From assembly GCA_028293765.1 (NCBI GenBank), contig JAQGOG010000001.1, positions 21,522-85,521 on the forward strand: a stretch of 64,000 bases of DNA. Direction: 5' to 3'. The translations under genes were made by a program, and so were the position numbers. The notes below the pieces were generated by a model. It was not told the origin of the DNA, did not search any database, and saw nothing but the letters and a program-made list of their open reading frames with translations. The stretch comes from Gammaproteobacteria bacterium. Its GTDB lineage: Bacteria > Pseudomonadota > Gammaproteobacteria > Steroidobacterales > Steroidobacteraceae. Of this stretch, positions 21,124 through 31,462 are shown in pieces. Each line of letters opens with the position of its first letter. Within the stretch, counting starts at the first letter, position 1.

Positions 21124-23319
21124 ATGACCCGCAAGCTTTTCGTCACTACCGCTCTGCCCTACGCCAACGGCCCGCTGCATATCGGGCATATCATGGAGTA
21201 CATCCAGGCCGATATCTGGGTGCGCTTCCAGAGGATGCTGGGTAATGAGGTGCATTTCGTGTGCGCGGACGATGCGCACGGGGCACCGATCATGCTCAAG
21301 GCCGAGGCCGAAGGGATCACCCCGCAGGCACTGGTTGCGCGCATTGCCGCCGAGCGGCCGCAATATCTGCGCGGCTTCCACATCAGCTTCGACCACTGGT
21401 ACTCGACCGACTCTCCGGAGAACGTCGCCCTGTCCCAGAACGTCTACACGCGCCTGAAGAAAGCCGATCTCATCTATGTGAAACCGGTCGAGCAGTTCTA
21501 CGACCCGCTGAAGGGCATGTTCCTCGCGGACCGCTACATCAAGGGCGAGTGTCCCAACTGCCACGCGAAGGACCAGTATGCCGATGCATGCGAGGTCTGC
21601 AGCATCGTCAACTCGCCCGCCGCTCTCATCGAGCCGTATTCGACCCTGTCGGGCGCGAAGCCGGTGCTGAAAACGTCGGACCATTTCTTTTTCCGCCTCT
21701 CCGCTCCCGAGTGTGTCGAGTTCCTGAGCGCGTGGCTCGAGACGCCGGGGCGTCTGCAGCCGCAGGTCGTTAACAAGGCGCGCGAGTGGTTGACGGGCAA
21801 GGGCGACGACGCACTCGGCGACTGGGACATCTCACGGGATGAGCCTTACTTCGGCATTCCAATCCCGGATGCGCCCGGGAAATATTTCTACGTGTGGCTG
21901 GATGCTCCGATCGGCTATCTCGCCGCGCTGCAGAACTACTTCGCCAGCGGCAAGGCGCGCGCGAACGGCGAGCTGCGCACTTTCGAGGCATTCCTCTCGG
22001 CGCCCGACACCGAGCAGATCCACTTCATCGGCAAGGACATCATCTACTTCCACACGCTGTTCTGGCCGGCGATGCTCAAGTTCGCGGGCGCGCCCTACAA
22101 GATCCCGAACCACGTGTACGTCCACGGTTTCCTCACGGTCCTGGGGGAGAAAATGTCGAAGTCGCGGGGCACGGGAATAGACCCGCTGCGCTACCTCGAT
22201 GTCGGCATGAACGCCGAATGGCTGCGCTACTACATCGCCGCGAAGCTGAACTCAAACGTCGAGGACGTCGACTTCAACCCGGGCGACTTCATCGCCCGGG
22301 TCAACAGCGACCTCATCGGCAAGTACGTCAACATCGCGAGCCGCGCGGCGAACTTCATCACGAAGTACTTTGGCGGCGAGCTGCAATACAGCGGTGACCA
22401 AGACATGCTGGTGCGTGAGGCGCGCTCGCTGGCCGCCCTCGCCCGCGAAAACTACGAGGCGCGGGAACTGGGCAAGGCCATGCGCGACGTCATGTCCATC
22501 GCCGACCGCATCAACCAGGAATTCGACGCACGCCAGCCGTGGATCCTCGCCAAGGACCCGGCGAACTCCGCCGAGCTCCAGGACGTGTGCTCCCGAGCGC
22601 TGCACGGTTTCAAGCTGCTGACCGTGCTCCTGGCGCCCGTGCTCCCGCAGGTTGCCGAGCGAGTCGCGAAGGAGCTCTTCGGCCTCGACCGTCCGTTCCA
22701 GTGGAGCGACGCCGACGTGCTCCCCACGCGCGTCAACCCATACCACCATCTGATGACCCGCGTCGATCCCAAACAGCTCGACGCGTTGTTCGAAGTCGAT
22801 AAGGAGTCTGCGAACGTGAATGCTGACAAGCCCCAGGGTGCCAAGACCAGGTCGGCGTCCGGGCCCACGTCGGGACGAGACGCACCGGTCACCGTCGGAG
22901 CCTTGCTCGAGCGCTCAAAATTTGCGCAGGGGGCAGGAGCCAACCCTACGGCCCCTGTGCCGCCGGCAGGGGCCGACGCCGCGTCGAGTACTGCTACGAT
23001 CTCCATCGACGAGTTCAAGAAGATCGACCTTCGCATTGCGCGAATCGTCAACGCCGAGCACGTCGAAGGCGCCGACAAGCTGCTGAAGCTCACGCTGGAT
23101 CTAGGCACGGAAACGCGCACCGTGTTCGCGGGAATCAAGTCTGTCTACGACCCTGCGACGCTCAAAGATCGATTGACGGTGGTTGTGGCAAACCTCGCAC
23201 CCCGCAAGATGAAGTTCGGCGTATCACAGGGCATGGTGTTGGCCGCAAGCGGCGCGACACCCGGCCTGTTTCTCCTGTCGCCGGACGCGGGCGCGACACC
23301 AGGAATGAAGATCAGCTAA
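21124..23319 (+). CDS. metG: Methionyl-tRNA synthetase
   Basis: 731 aa; [64 protein letters not shown]-terminal EMAP/tRNA-binding domain [29 protein letters not shown]. Confidence 0.97.
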   Translation: MTRKLFVTTALPYANGPLHIGHIMEYIQADIWVRFQRMLGNEVHFVCADDAHGAPIMLKAEAEGITPQALVARIAAERPQYLRGFHISFDHWYSTDSPENVALSQNVYTRLKKADLIYVKPVEQFYDPLKGMFLADRYIKGECPNCHAKDQYADACEVCSIVNSPAALIEPYSTLSGAKPVLKTSDHFFFRLSAPECVEFLSAWLETPGRLQPQVVNKAREWLTGKGDDALGDWDISRDEPYFGIPIPDAPGKYFYVWLDAPIGYLAALQNYFASGKARANGELRTFEAFLSAPDTEQIHFIGKDIIYFHTLFWPAMLKFAGAPYKIPNHVYVHGFLTVLGEKMSKSRGTGIDPLRYLDVGMNAEWLRYYIAAKLNSNVEDVDFNPGDFIARVNSDLIGKYVNIASRAANFITKYFGGELQYSGDQDMLVREARSLAALARENYEARELGKAMRDVMSIADRINQEFDARQPWILAKDPANSAELQDVCSRALHGFKLLTVLLAPVLPQVAERVAKELFGLDRPFQWSDADVLPTRVNPYHHLMTRVDPKQLDALFEVDKESANVNADKPQGAKTRSASGPTSGRDAPVTVGALLERSKFAQGAGANPTAPVPPAGADAASSTATISIDEFKKIDLRIARIVNAEHVEGADKLLKLTLDLGTETRTVFAGIKSVYDPATLKDRLTVVVANLAPRKMKFGVSQGMVLAASGATPGLFLLSPDAGATPGMKIS

Positions 23320-23877
23320 ATGGCGACCGCCGACGACATCGACGCACTGCTGCCGCAAACCCAGTGCACGCGTTGCGGCTACACCGGATGTCGTCCTTAC
23401 GCGGATGCGATAGCCAGCGGCGCCGCCGAGATCAATCAGTGCCCTCCCGGCGGCTCCCCCACGATAGCCGCCCTGGCAACGCTACTACATCGCCAGCCAC
23501 TCGCTTTAAATCCCACGAATGGGATCGAGGGCCCACCATTGGTGGCCCAGATCGACGAAGAGGTCTGCATCGGCTGCGTGAAATGCCTGCCCCCCTGCCC
23601 TGTCGATGCCATCGTGGGCACCCGCAAGCAGATGCATACAGTCGTCGCCGAGCTGTGCACGGGCTGCGAACTGTGCGTGGCACCTTGCCCGGTTGACTGC
23701 ATTACCATGGTGGCGCGAACGACTCTCGCTGACGCACCTCCCGCACCCGACATTCATCTGAACCGAGAGCGCTACTACGCACACAACGCTCGGATCGCGC
23801 GCCGCCTGGAAGAGCACGCCTCGGTGTTAGCTACGAGAAAGCAGGCTGCGAATGCCACGTCCGGGCTCACTGGCTGA
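23320..23877 (+). CDS. RnfB-like ferredoxin-type electron transport protein
   Basis: Fe-S motif [32 protein letters not shown] plus two 4Fe-4S motifs [16 protein letters not shown] and [16 protein letters not shown]. Starts immediately after the metG stop. Confidence 0.85.
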   Translation: MATADDIDALLPQTQCTRCGYTGCRPYADAIASGAAEINQCPPGGSPTIAALATLLHRQPLALNPTNGIEGPPLVAQIDEEVCIGCVKCLPPCPVDAIVGTRKQMHTVVAELCTGCELCVAPCPVDCITMVARTTLADAPPAPDIHLNRERYYAHNARIARRLEEHASVLATRKQAANATSGLTG

Positions 23878-23955
23878 AGAGCATCGATGACCGCATCCAA
23901 AGTCGCGATTGAGACCGCGAACCCGCGAGACAGCGGGCGCACACGGGTAACGCAT

Positions 23956-24660
23956 ATGCATCCCGCGACGCGCCGAGCCATTTATCGCCGACTGCAAGCG
24001 GCAAACGCCGATCCAACGACCGAGCTGCTCTACACTTCGCCCTTCGAGCTGCTGGTCGCGGTCATGCTTTCCGCGCACACCACCGACAAAAGCGTGAACA
24101 CGGCGACACGCAAGCTCTTCCCCGTCGCGAACACGCCAGCGGCCATCCTCAGACTCGGCATCGACGGCGTGAAGCCTTATCTCAAAACCGTAGGTCTGTA
24201 TAACGCGAAGACAAAAAACCTCATCGGGCTGTGCAAGCAGCTCATCGAGGCGCACGACGGTAAGGTTCCTGACACCCGCGAGGCGCTCGAGGCGCTACCC
24301 GGCGTGGGCCGCAAGACGGCAAGCGTCATTCTCAACATGATATTCGGGCAGGTCGAGATCGCCGTCGACACGCACATCTTCCGCGTCGCCAACCGCACCG
24401 GTCTGGCGCCTGGCAAGAACCCTCGCGCGGTCGAAGAGGCTCTCATCCGCAACACCCCGGACGAGTTCAAAAAGAACGCCCACCACTGGCTGCTGCTGCA
24501 TGGCCGCTATGTTTGCACGGCACGTTTGCCCGCATGCCCCAAGTGCATCATCAAAGACCTGTGCGAGTACCCGCACAAGACGCCGCCGTCCGCCCTGAGA
24601 CGCTCCGACGCCCCCATCGCTCACGAAAAGAAGCGGCGCGGGCCGCTGCGCCTGAAGTAG
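23956..24660 (+). CDS. nth: Endonuclease III
   Basis: ALPGVGRKTASVILNMIFGQVEIAVDTHIFRVANRTGLAPGKNP and Fe-S loop CTARLPACPKCIIKDLC. The ATG at 23956 fits the family; the ORF opens upstream at 23887. Confidence 0.94.
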   Translation: MHPATRRAIYRRLQAANADPTTELLYTSPFELLVAVMLSAHTTDKSVNTATRKLFPVANTPAAILRLGIDGVKPYLKTVGLYNAKTKNLIGLCKQLIEAHDGKVPDTREALEALPGVGRKTASVILNMIFGQVEIAVDTHIFRVANRTGLAPGKNPRAVEEALIRNTPDEFKKNAHHWLLLHGRYVCTARLPACPKCIIKDLCEYPHKTPPSALRRSDAPIAHEKKRRGPLRLK

Positions 24661-24664
24661 CCCT

Positions 24665-25096
24665 ATGCCCGTCTTCTCAGGCCAGAACCGCGAACAAATG
24701 CGCCGCATGTATCTCGACGCATGGCGCAAATTCACCGCCCGCGGGCCCCTCGAGCCCCTCGAAGCGCAACTCGCCGCGGTCATCGCCGAGCATCCGGAAT
24801 ATGTCACATGGCTGGAATCCGGCGAGAACGCCCTGACGGCCGAATTCACCCCGGAGGGGGGCCGCCAAAACCCCTTCCTCCACATGGGGCTTCACCTGGC
24901 GATCCGCGAGCAGGTCGCCACCGATCGCCCGGCCGGCATAGCCGAAGTCCACCAAAAGCTCTCAGCGCGCCTGGGAGACCCGCACGCCGCGGAGCACACC
25001 ATGCTCGAAGCTCTGGCAGAGGCCCTGTGGGACGCCCAACGCACCGGCCGCCCTCCTGACGAACAGGCGTACCTGGAGCGCTTGCGCACCATCTAG
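24665..25096 (+). CDS. DUF1841 family protein
   Basis: 143 aa; MPVFSGQNREQMRRMYLDAWRKFTARGPLEPLEAQLAAVIAEHPEY...NPFLHMGLHLAIREQVATDRPAGI. Confidence 0.8.
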   Translation: MPVFSGQNREQMRRMYLDAWRKFTARGPLEPLEAQLAAVIAEHPEYVTWLESGENALTAEFTPEGGRQNPFLHMGLHLAIREQVATDRPAGIAEVHQKLSARLGDPHAAEHTMLEALAEALWDAQRTGRPPDEQAYLERLRTI

Positions 25097-25118
25097 CGGC
25101 GCTCGCGAGCTTCGGAAT

Positions 25119-27077
25119 CTACTTCTTCGGGATGAACAGATCGGTCAGGGTGCCTTCGAAAGCATCCGCAGCCGCGGCGACAGTCTCCGACAACGTCGGA
25201 TGCGGATGAATCGTCAGTCCGACGTCGGCCGCATCGCATCCCGTCTCAACCGCCAGCGCCACTTCGCTGATCAGCTCGCCGGCATTGGTACCCACGATGC
25301 CGCCGCCCAACACGCGGTGCGTCTCGGGGTCGAACAGCAGTTTCGTGAGTCCCTCGTCGCGCCCGATCGACAGCGAGCGACCGCTCGCGACCCACGGGAA
25401 GGAGCCCTTCTTGAAAGCAATACCGTTGGCCTTCGCCTCGGTCTCCGTAAGACCCACCCAGGCGATCTCCGGATCCGTATAAGCCACTGACGGAATGGCC
25501 CGCGCATCGAAAGCGCGCTTCTCGCCAGCAGCCACTTCCGCTGCGACCTTGGCTTCGTGCATGGCTTTATGCGCGAGCATCGGCATCGAGGCGATGTCGC
25601 CAATCGCAAAGATATGCGGCACATTCGTCCGCATCTGCTTGTCGACCGGGATGAACCCCCGCTCGGAAACCTTGACGCCCGCCACATCCGCGCCGATCGC
25701 CTTGCCATTCGGCACACGCCCGACAGCCACGAGAACGCGATCGAACACCTGCGGCGCCGGCGCCTTCTCACCCTCGAAGGTCACGCGCAGTCCTTCGGGC
25801 AGAGACTCGACTTTGGCGACCTTGGTCCCCAGGAGAATCTGCTCATAGCGCGCGCGGATGCGCCGCTCGAGCGGCCGCACCAGATCCGGATCGCACCCCG
25901 GCATGAGCTGGCTGGTGAGCTCCACGACGCTGACCTTACTTCCCAGCGCATCGTAAACGCAGGCCATCTCGAGCCCGATGATGCCCCCGCCAACGACCAG
26001 CAGCTTCCCGGAGAACTCCGGCAGCTCCAGCGCATCGGTGGAGTCCATGATCCGCTGATCCGCCGGCAGGCCGGGTAACCGGATCGCTTCCGAGCCCGCC
26101 GCAATGATGCATTGGTCAAAACGGATGCGCTCGGAGCCGCTGTTGCCCATCACTTCGAGCACATTGGGGCTGACGAACCGCCCCGCGCCCTGCACCACGT
26201 CCACCTTGCGCTGCTTGGCCAGCACGCGCAGGCCACCCGTCAGCTTCTTAACCACGGAGCCCTTCCAGGCGCGTAGCCTCTCGAGATCAATAGCCGGCGC
26301 TCCGAAGGAGATGCCGTGCTCGGACATGGCGTCCGCGTCCTCGATCACCTTCGCCGCATGCAGCAGCGCCTTCGAGGGAATGCACCCGACATTCAGGCAC
26401 ACGCCACCGAGACTCGGCCAACGCTCCACCAGCGTGACCTGCAGACCGAGATCAGCCGCTCTGAACGCCGCCGTATACCCGCCGGGCCCCGCGCCAAGCA
26501 CGAGCAACTGCGTTGACCGATTGAATTCAGCTTCCGGACGATCAAGTCGCGACAGATCCGGCACCGGCATCCGCACCGTGTCCCCGGCGCTTTCAGAGCG
26601 CGCGGCCGGCGACGCTGTCCCCGCCGACGACGCACCCGCCCCGGAGTCCGCACGAGGCGCCGGTTGCCCAGCACCGTTGCCGGCCGACCCATTACCAGAG
26701 GCCGCCGCCAGCGCCCCTGCGGGCGGCTTGAGAATTGGTTGAGTTACCGTCCGCTCCAACTCGTCAGCATCGAAAGACTCTGCGAAGGTTGCATCAGCTG
26801 CCGCAGATGCCCCTTCGGATTTCGCGGCGGCTGCCTGCGAGTTGGTATCGACGCGCGCGATCACCGCGCCCTTTGAAACCTTGTCGCCCCGCTTCAACAG
26901 CACTTCCGCAATCGTGCCCGCCGAAGTGGCCGGCACGTCCAACGACGCCTTGTCGGTCTCTAGCGTAAGCAGCGGTGTGTCGATCTCGACGACATCGCCG
27001 GGCTTCACCAGCACGTCCACGACATCAACGTCGTGCGCGTTACCAATGTCAGGGACAACCAGATCGACGCGGCTCAA
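25119..27077 (-). CDS. lpdA: Dihydrolipoamide dehydrogenase with N-terminal lipoyl domain
   Basis: N-terminal lipoyl domain (VDTPLLTLETDKASLDVPATSAG-type) and Ala/Pro linker, then LVLGAGPGGYTAAFRAADLG...GGVCLNVGCIPSKALLH. Confidence 0.93.
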   Translation of the reverse strand: MSRVDLVVPDIGNAHDVDVVDVLVKPGDVVEIDTPLLTLETDKASLDVPATSAGTIAEVLLKRGDKVSKGAVIARVDTNSQAAAAKSEGASAAADATFAESFDADELERTVTQPILKPPAGALAAASGNGSAGNGAGQPAPRADSGAGASSAGTASPAARSESAGDTVRMPVPDLSRLDRPEAEFNRSTQLLVLGAGPGGYTAAFRAADLGLQVTLVERWPSLGGVCLNVGCIPSKALLHAAKVIEDADAMSEHGISFGAPAIDLERLRAWKGSVVKKLTGGLRVLAKQRKVDVVQGAGRFVSPNVLEVMGNSGSERIRFDQCIIAAGSEAIRLPGLPADQRIMDSTDALELPEFSGKLLVVGGGIIGLEMACVYDALGSKVSVVELTSQLMPGCDPDLVRPLERRIRARYEQILLGTKVAKVESLPEGLRVTFEGEKAPAPQVFDRVLVAVGRVPNGKAIGADVAGVKVSERGFIPVDKQMRTNVPHIFAIGDIASMPMLAHKAMHEAKVAAEVAAGEKRAFDARAIPSVAYTDPEIAWVGLTETEAKANGIAFKKGSFPWVASGRSLSIGRDEGLTKLLFDPETHRVLGGGIVGTNAGELISEVALAVETGCDAADVGLTIHPHPTLSETVAAAADAFEGTLTDLFIPKK

Positions 27078-28609
27078 GGCACAGCCTCGATGAGGCCGCC
27101 CACCTTGGCAAGACTTTCAGCGAGGAAGGTCGTAAAGCGCGCAGCGGTCGCACCATCGATCACGCGGTGATCGTAGGAAAGAGACAGCGGCAATATGAGT
27201 CGCGGCACAAACGCGCCGTCGCGATACACAGGCTTCAGCGACGAGCGCGAGACGCCCAGGATGGCCACCTCAGGCGCATTGATGATCGGCGTGAACGCTG
27301 TCCCGCCAATGCCACCCAGGCTCGAAATAGTGAAGCAGCCGCCCTGCATGTCGTTGGGCGACAGCTTTCCCGCGCGCCCCTTCTCCGACAGCTCCGCCAA
27401 CTGCCGGGCGATCTCGTAGACGTCCTTGCGGTTGACGTCGCGCACCACCGGAACGACGAGCCCGTTAGGTGTGTCCGCCGCAAAGCCGATATGGGTGTAT
27501 TTCTTGAGAACGAGGTTGGCGCCGCTCGGATCGAGCGAAGCGTTGAACTGCGGGAATTCCTGCAGCGCCTTCGCGCAGGCACGCATGATGAAAGCCAGCG
27601 GGGTGAGCTTGATGCCCGCCTGCGTCGCCTTCTCCTTCAACTTCGTGCGCGTCTGTTCGAGATCGGTGATGTCCGCTTCGTCGAACTGCGTGACGTGCGG
27701 GATATTCACCCAACTCGCATGCAGGCGCGGACCGGAGATCTTCTGAATGCGCGACAGCGGCTTGATCTCGGTCGGACCGAATTGCGAGAAGTCGATAACC
27801 GGAACGGCCGGCAACCCGCCGCCCCCCGCGCCCGGTGCCCGGGCAGCGGCCGGAGCGCCCGCGGCCAGTGCGTTCATTACGAAAGCCTTCACGTCATCGT
27901 GCGTGATACGGCCTTTGAACCCGTGTCCCTTGACCCGCGTCAGATCGACACCGAGCTCGCGTGCAAACTTACGAACCGACGGCCCCGCATGCGCCTGCGA
28001 GAATCCCGGCTCGTTGATCGGCGGGAGATCGGTTCGTCCGGCCGGACTGCCTGAGTTGGCAGGCGCCGTAGCGCCAGAGGCGGGCGCTGAGGCAGTTGCC
28101 GGCCCCGAGGCGCCGTCGCCACCGCCGGCCGGTCTCGAACCAGTGCCAGCGGAAGTCGACGCACCGGCAGGCGCGGGTGCCGCGGCCGCGCCGGAAGACG
28201 AGGGCGTTGCAATCGGCACGGGTGTTGGCTTCGAGCCGACAGACGTCGCGGCCGAACCAGGCGCCGCCGAAGGCGCTGCTCCCGCGGTCTGGTTCGCAGC
28301 CGGTATGGCAGCTGCAGCCCTCGCGCTGTCCTGTCCGGTCGAGGCAGCCTCTGCAGCCATCCTCACCGTAGCGATGAGATCCCCGGTGGACACCGTGCCG
28401 CCCTTGGCGACATGGATCTTCTCGATGATCCCGCCGGCGGTCGATGGCACGTCCATCGTCGCCTTTTCAGTTTCGAGCGTTACGAGCGGCGCTTCCGTCT
28501 CGATGCTCTCGCCAGGCTTGACGAGAACGTCGATCACAGCGACGTCTTTGAAGTTGCCCATGTCGGGCACTCGCACTTCCACGAGGCGCACAGCCGCGTT
28601 CATCGCCAT
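27074..28609 (-). CDS. aceF: Pyruvate dehydrogenase E2 (dihydrolipoamide acetyltransferase)
   Basis: Lipoyl domain VTLETEKATMDVPS, Ala/Pro-rich linker, peripheral subunit-binding domain AGPSVRKFARELGVDLTRVKGHGFKGRITHDDV, catalytic LPLSLSYDHRVIDGATAARF. Confidence 0.94.
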   Translation of the reverse strand: MAMNAAVRLVEVRVPDMGNFKDVAVIDVLVKPGESIETEAPLVTLETEKATMDVPSTAGGIIEKIHVAKGGTVSTGDLIATVRMAAEAASTGQDSARAAAAIPAANQTAGAAPSAAPGSAATSVGSKPTPVPIATPSSSGAAAAPAPAGASTSAGTGSRPAGGGDGASGPATASAPASGATAPANSGSPAGRTDLPPINEPGFSQAHAGPSVRKFARELGVDLTRVKGHGFKGRITHDDVKAFVMNALAAGAPAAARAPGAGGGGLPAVPVIDFSQFGPTEIKPLSRIQKISGPRLHASWVNIPHVTQFDEADITDLEQTRTKLKEKATQAGIKLTPLAFIMRACAKALQEFPQFNASLDPSGANLVLKKYTHIGFAADTPNGLVVPVVRDVNRKDVYEIARQLAELSEKGRAGKLSPNDMQGGCFTISSLGGIGGTAFTPIINAPEVAILGVSRSSLKPVYRDGAFVPRLILPLSLSYDHRVIDGATAARFTTFLAESLAKVGGLIEAVP

Positions 28610-28616
28610 TGAACCT

Positions 28617-31286
28617 TCAAACTTTCCAGGGAACGGGCTTGGAGGGGTCGACGCCGAGCGCTTTCATCGCACCCGTGACCGTCGCCTGATCGACTTTGCC
28701 TTCATCCGCGAGCGCCTTCAGGGCGGTCACCACGATGTAGTTGCGATCCACCTCGAAATGCTTGCGCAGGGCGGCGCGGGAATCGGAGCGACCATATCCG
28801 TCGGTGCCGAGCGTGACGTAGCGTCCGCCGACCCACTCCCGGATCTGATCCGGAACGATCCGCATGTAGTCGGTCGCAGCGACGACCGGACCCGCGCGGT
28901 CTTTCAAAAGTGACTCCACGTAAGGCACACGCGCCACATCCGTCGGATGCATCGTGTTCCAACGCTCGATCTCGAGCGCCTCACGGCGCAGCTCGCTGAA
29001 GCTCGTGATCGAGAAGACATCGGCCGGCACGCCGTAGTCGTTCTCGAGAATCTTCGCGGCGGCGATACATTCGCGCAGGATCGTGCCCGAGCCGAGCAAC
29101 GTCGTGCGCACTTTGCCGCGGCCCCCGCTCTGCACGAGGTAGCCGCCCTTGAGAATGCCCTCTTCCGTGCCTTGCGGCAGTGCGGGCTGCTGGTAATTCT
29201 CGTTCATCACCGTGATGTAGTAGAAAATGTTCTCCTGATCTACATACATGCGGCGCATGCCGTCGTGAACGATGACGGCAAGCTCGTAGGCATAGGTCGG
29301 ATCGTAAGCCACGCAGTTCGGCACCGTGCTCGCGATGAGCTGGCTGTGCCCGTCCTGGTGCTGCAGGCCCTCGCCGGCAAGTGTCGTGCGTCCCGCGGTC
29401 GCGCCCAACAGGAAGCCGCGTGCCTGAATGTCGCCGGCCGCCCAGATGAAGTCGCCCACCCGCTGGAAACCAAACATCGAGTAAAAAATGTAGAACGGCA
29501 CCATGTTGATCCCATGGTTGCTGTAGGCGGTGCCCGCGGCGATCCACGAGCACAGGCCGCCGGCCTCGTTGATGCCCTCCTCGATCATCTGTCCCTTCTT
29601 GTCCTCCCGATAGGACATGAGGGTCTCCGCATCCTGCGGCGTGTAGAGCTGGCCGACGGAGGAATAAATACCGATCTGGCGGAACAGTCCTTCCATGCCG
29701 AAGGTGCGCGCCTCGTCAGGCACGATCGGCACGATGTTCTTGCCTATGGTCTTGTCCTTCAGGAGGATGGTCAGCAGGCGAACGAACGCCATCGTCGTCG
29801 AAATCTCTCGCTCACCCGTGCCTTCCAGCACCGGCGCGAACGCTTCCAGCGGCGGCAGAGCGAGCGGTGGCGCCTTGGTGCGTCGGGTCGGCACGTACCC
29901 GCCGAGCGTGGTGCGCTTGCCGCGCAGATACTGCAGCTCTTCGCTGTTTTCCTCGGGCTTGCGGAAGGGCAGACGCGCGATGTCTTCGTCCGAGACCGGA
30001 ATGTGGAAGCGGTCGCGGAAGGCGCGCAGATCCTCTTCGGAGAGTTTCTTCTGTTGGTGGGCGACCATCTGTCCTTCGCCGCCCTTGCCGAGACCGAAGC
30101 CTTTCACGGTCTTCGCGAGGATGACGGTGGGCTGCCCCTTGTGGGTCATCGCCGCGGCGTAAGCCGCATACACCTTGCGCGGATCATGGCCGCCGCGATT
30201 GAGGCGCCAGATCTCCTCATCCGACATGTTGGCGACCATCTCCTTGAGCTCCGGATACTTCCCGAAGAAGTGCTCGCGCGTGTACGCGCCGCCCTTCGCC
30301 TTGAAGTTCTGGTACTCGCCGTCGACGGAGTCTTCCATCACGCGCCGCAGAAGTCCCTTGGAATCGCGCGCGATCAGCGGATCCCAACGCGAACCCCACA
30401 ACACCTTGATGACATTCCAGCCGGCGCCGAGGAAGGCAGCCTCGAGCTCCTGGATGATCTTGCCGTTACCGCGCACAGGACCGTCGAGACGCTGCAGGTT
30501 GCAGTTGACGACGAAGATGAGATTGTCGAGGCCTTCGCGCACCGGCATGGTGAGCGCGCCCATCGACTCCGGCTCATCCATCTCACCGTCGCCCAAGAAG
30601 GCCCAGACCTTGCGGTCGGACGGCTTCACCTGGCCGCGGTGCTCGAGATAGCGGATGAAGCGCGCCTGGAAGATCGCCATCATGGGACCCAGGCCCATGG
30701 AGACCGTCGGGAACTGCCAGAAGTCCGGCATGAGCCACGGATGCGGATAGGACGACAGGCCAATGCCGGGACCGCCGGCCTCCTGTCGGAAGTGGCGCAG
30801 CTGATCTTCGCTGAGACGCCCTTCGAGGTAGGCGCGCGCGTAGACGCCCGGCGAGGAATGGCCCTGCATGAAGATCATGTCGCCCGGATGCTTGTCGGAA
30901 GTCGCGCGCCAGAAATGGTTGAACCCCACTTCATACAGAGTCGCCGACGACGCGTAGCTCGACAGATGTCCACCGTATTCGGAGGACATGCGGTTCGCCT
31001 GCACGACCATCGCCATCGCATTCCAGCGGATGTACGCCTCGATGCGTCGCTCCAGCGCGCGGTTGCCCGGATACTCGGGCTCGCGGCCGGTCGGAATGGT
31101 GTTGACGTAAGCCGTATTCGGCTTGAACGGCAGGTACGCGCCGCTGCGGCGTGTGTAATCGATGAGCCGTTCCAGGATGAAGTGTGCACGCTCCGGGCCG
31201 TGCAGCTTCAGCACCGAGTCGATCGACTCGAGCCATTCCTGCGTTTCAACGGGGTCGAGGTCTTCCAGCTTAGGGAGTTCTGTCAT
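28617..31286 (-). CDS. aceE: Pyruvate dehydrogenase E1 component (homodimeric type)
   Basis: 889 aa; LEDLDPVETQEWLESIDSVLKLHGPERAHFILERLI...SYPHPWLMPDFWQFPTVSMGLGPMMAIFQARFIRYLEHRG...FLGDGEMDEPES. Confidence 0.97.
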   Translation of the reverse strand: MTELPKLEDLDPVETQEWLESIDSVLKLHGPERAHFILERLIDYTRRSGAYLPFKPNTAYVNTIPTGREPEYPGNRALERRIEAYIRWNAMAMVVQANRMSSEYGGHLSSYASSATLYEVGFNHFWRATSDKHPGDMIFMQGHSSPGVYARAYLEGRLSEDQLRHFRQEAGGPGIGLSSYPHPWLMPDFWQFPTVSMGLGPMMAIFQARFIRYLEHRGQVKPSDRKVWAFLGDGEMDEPESMGALTMPVREGLDNLIFVVNCNLQRLDGPVRGNGKIIQELEAAFLGAGWNVIKVLWGSRWDPLIARDSKGLLRRVMEDSVDGEYQNFKAKGGAYTREHFFGKYPELKEMVANMSDEEIWRLNRGGHDPRKVYAAYAAAMTHKGQPTVILAKTVKGFGLGKGGEGQMVAHQQKKLSEEDLRAFRDRFHIPVSDEDIARLPFRKPEENSEELQYLRGKRTTLGGYVPTRRTKAPPLALPPLEAFAPVLEGTGEREISTTMAFVRLLTILLKDKTIGKNIVPIVPDEARTFGMEGLFRQIGIYSSVGQLYTPQDAETLMSYREDKKGQMIEEGINEAGGLCSWIAAGTAYSNHGINMVPFYIFYSMFGFQRVGDFIWAAGDIQARGFLLGATAGRTTLAGEGLQHQDGHSQLIASTVPNCVAYDPTYAYELAVIVHDGMRRMYVDQENIFYYITVMNENYQQPALPQGTEEGILKGGYLVQSGGRGKVRTTLLGSGTILRECIAAAKILENDYGVPADVFSITSFSELRREALEIERWNTMHPTDVARVPYVESLLKDRAGPVVAATDYMRIVPDQIREWVGGRYVTLGTDGYGRSDSRAALRKHFEVDRNYIVVTALKALADEGKVDQATVTGAMKALGVDPSKPVPWKV

Positions 31287-31462
31287 GCCGTCCGCTCAAG
31301 TCGCTACTGCGCTGCTTGTGCGCGACACGTGAGTGCGTCGGCTACTGGGTCCGCCATTGCATGCGCCACTAAAGTCGTCGCAAGCGTGCTGCGCGATGAA
31401 TATAGAATAGGCTGCGCCAGCAGCAACGTAGCGAGGGAATTCGCCTCTACACAAGCGGCGCA

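Noticed and set aside
19915-21684. 589-aa minus-strand ORF across the second pilT-like gene and the metG start
   Set aside because: Shadow ORF; the opposite strand carries clear PilT and MetG motifs.
28080-28380. Low-complexity Ala/Pro/Gly repeat region
   Set aside because: This is the flexible linker between lipoyl and subunit-binding domains of AceF, normal for E2 proteins.
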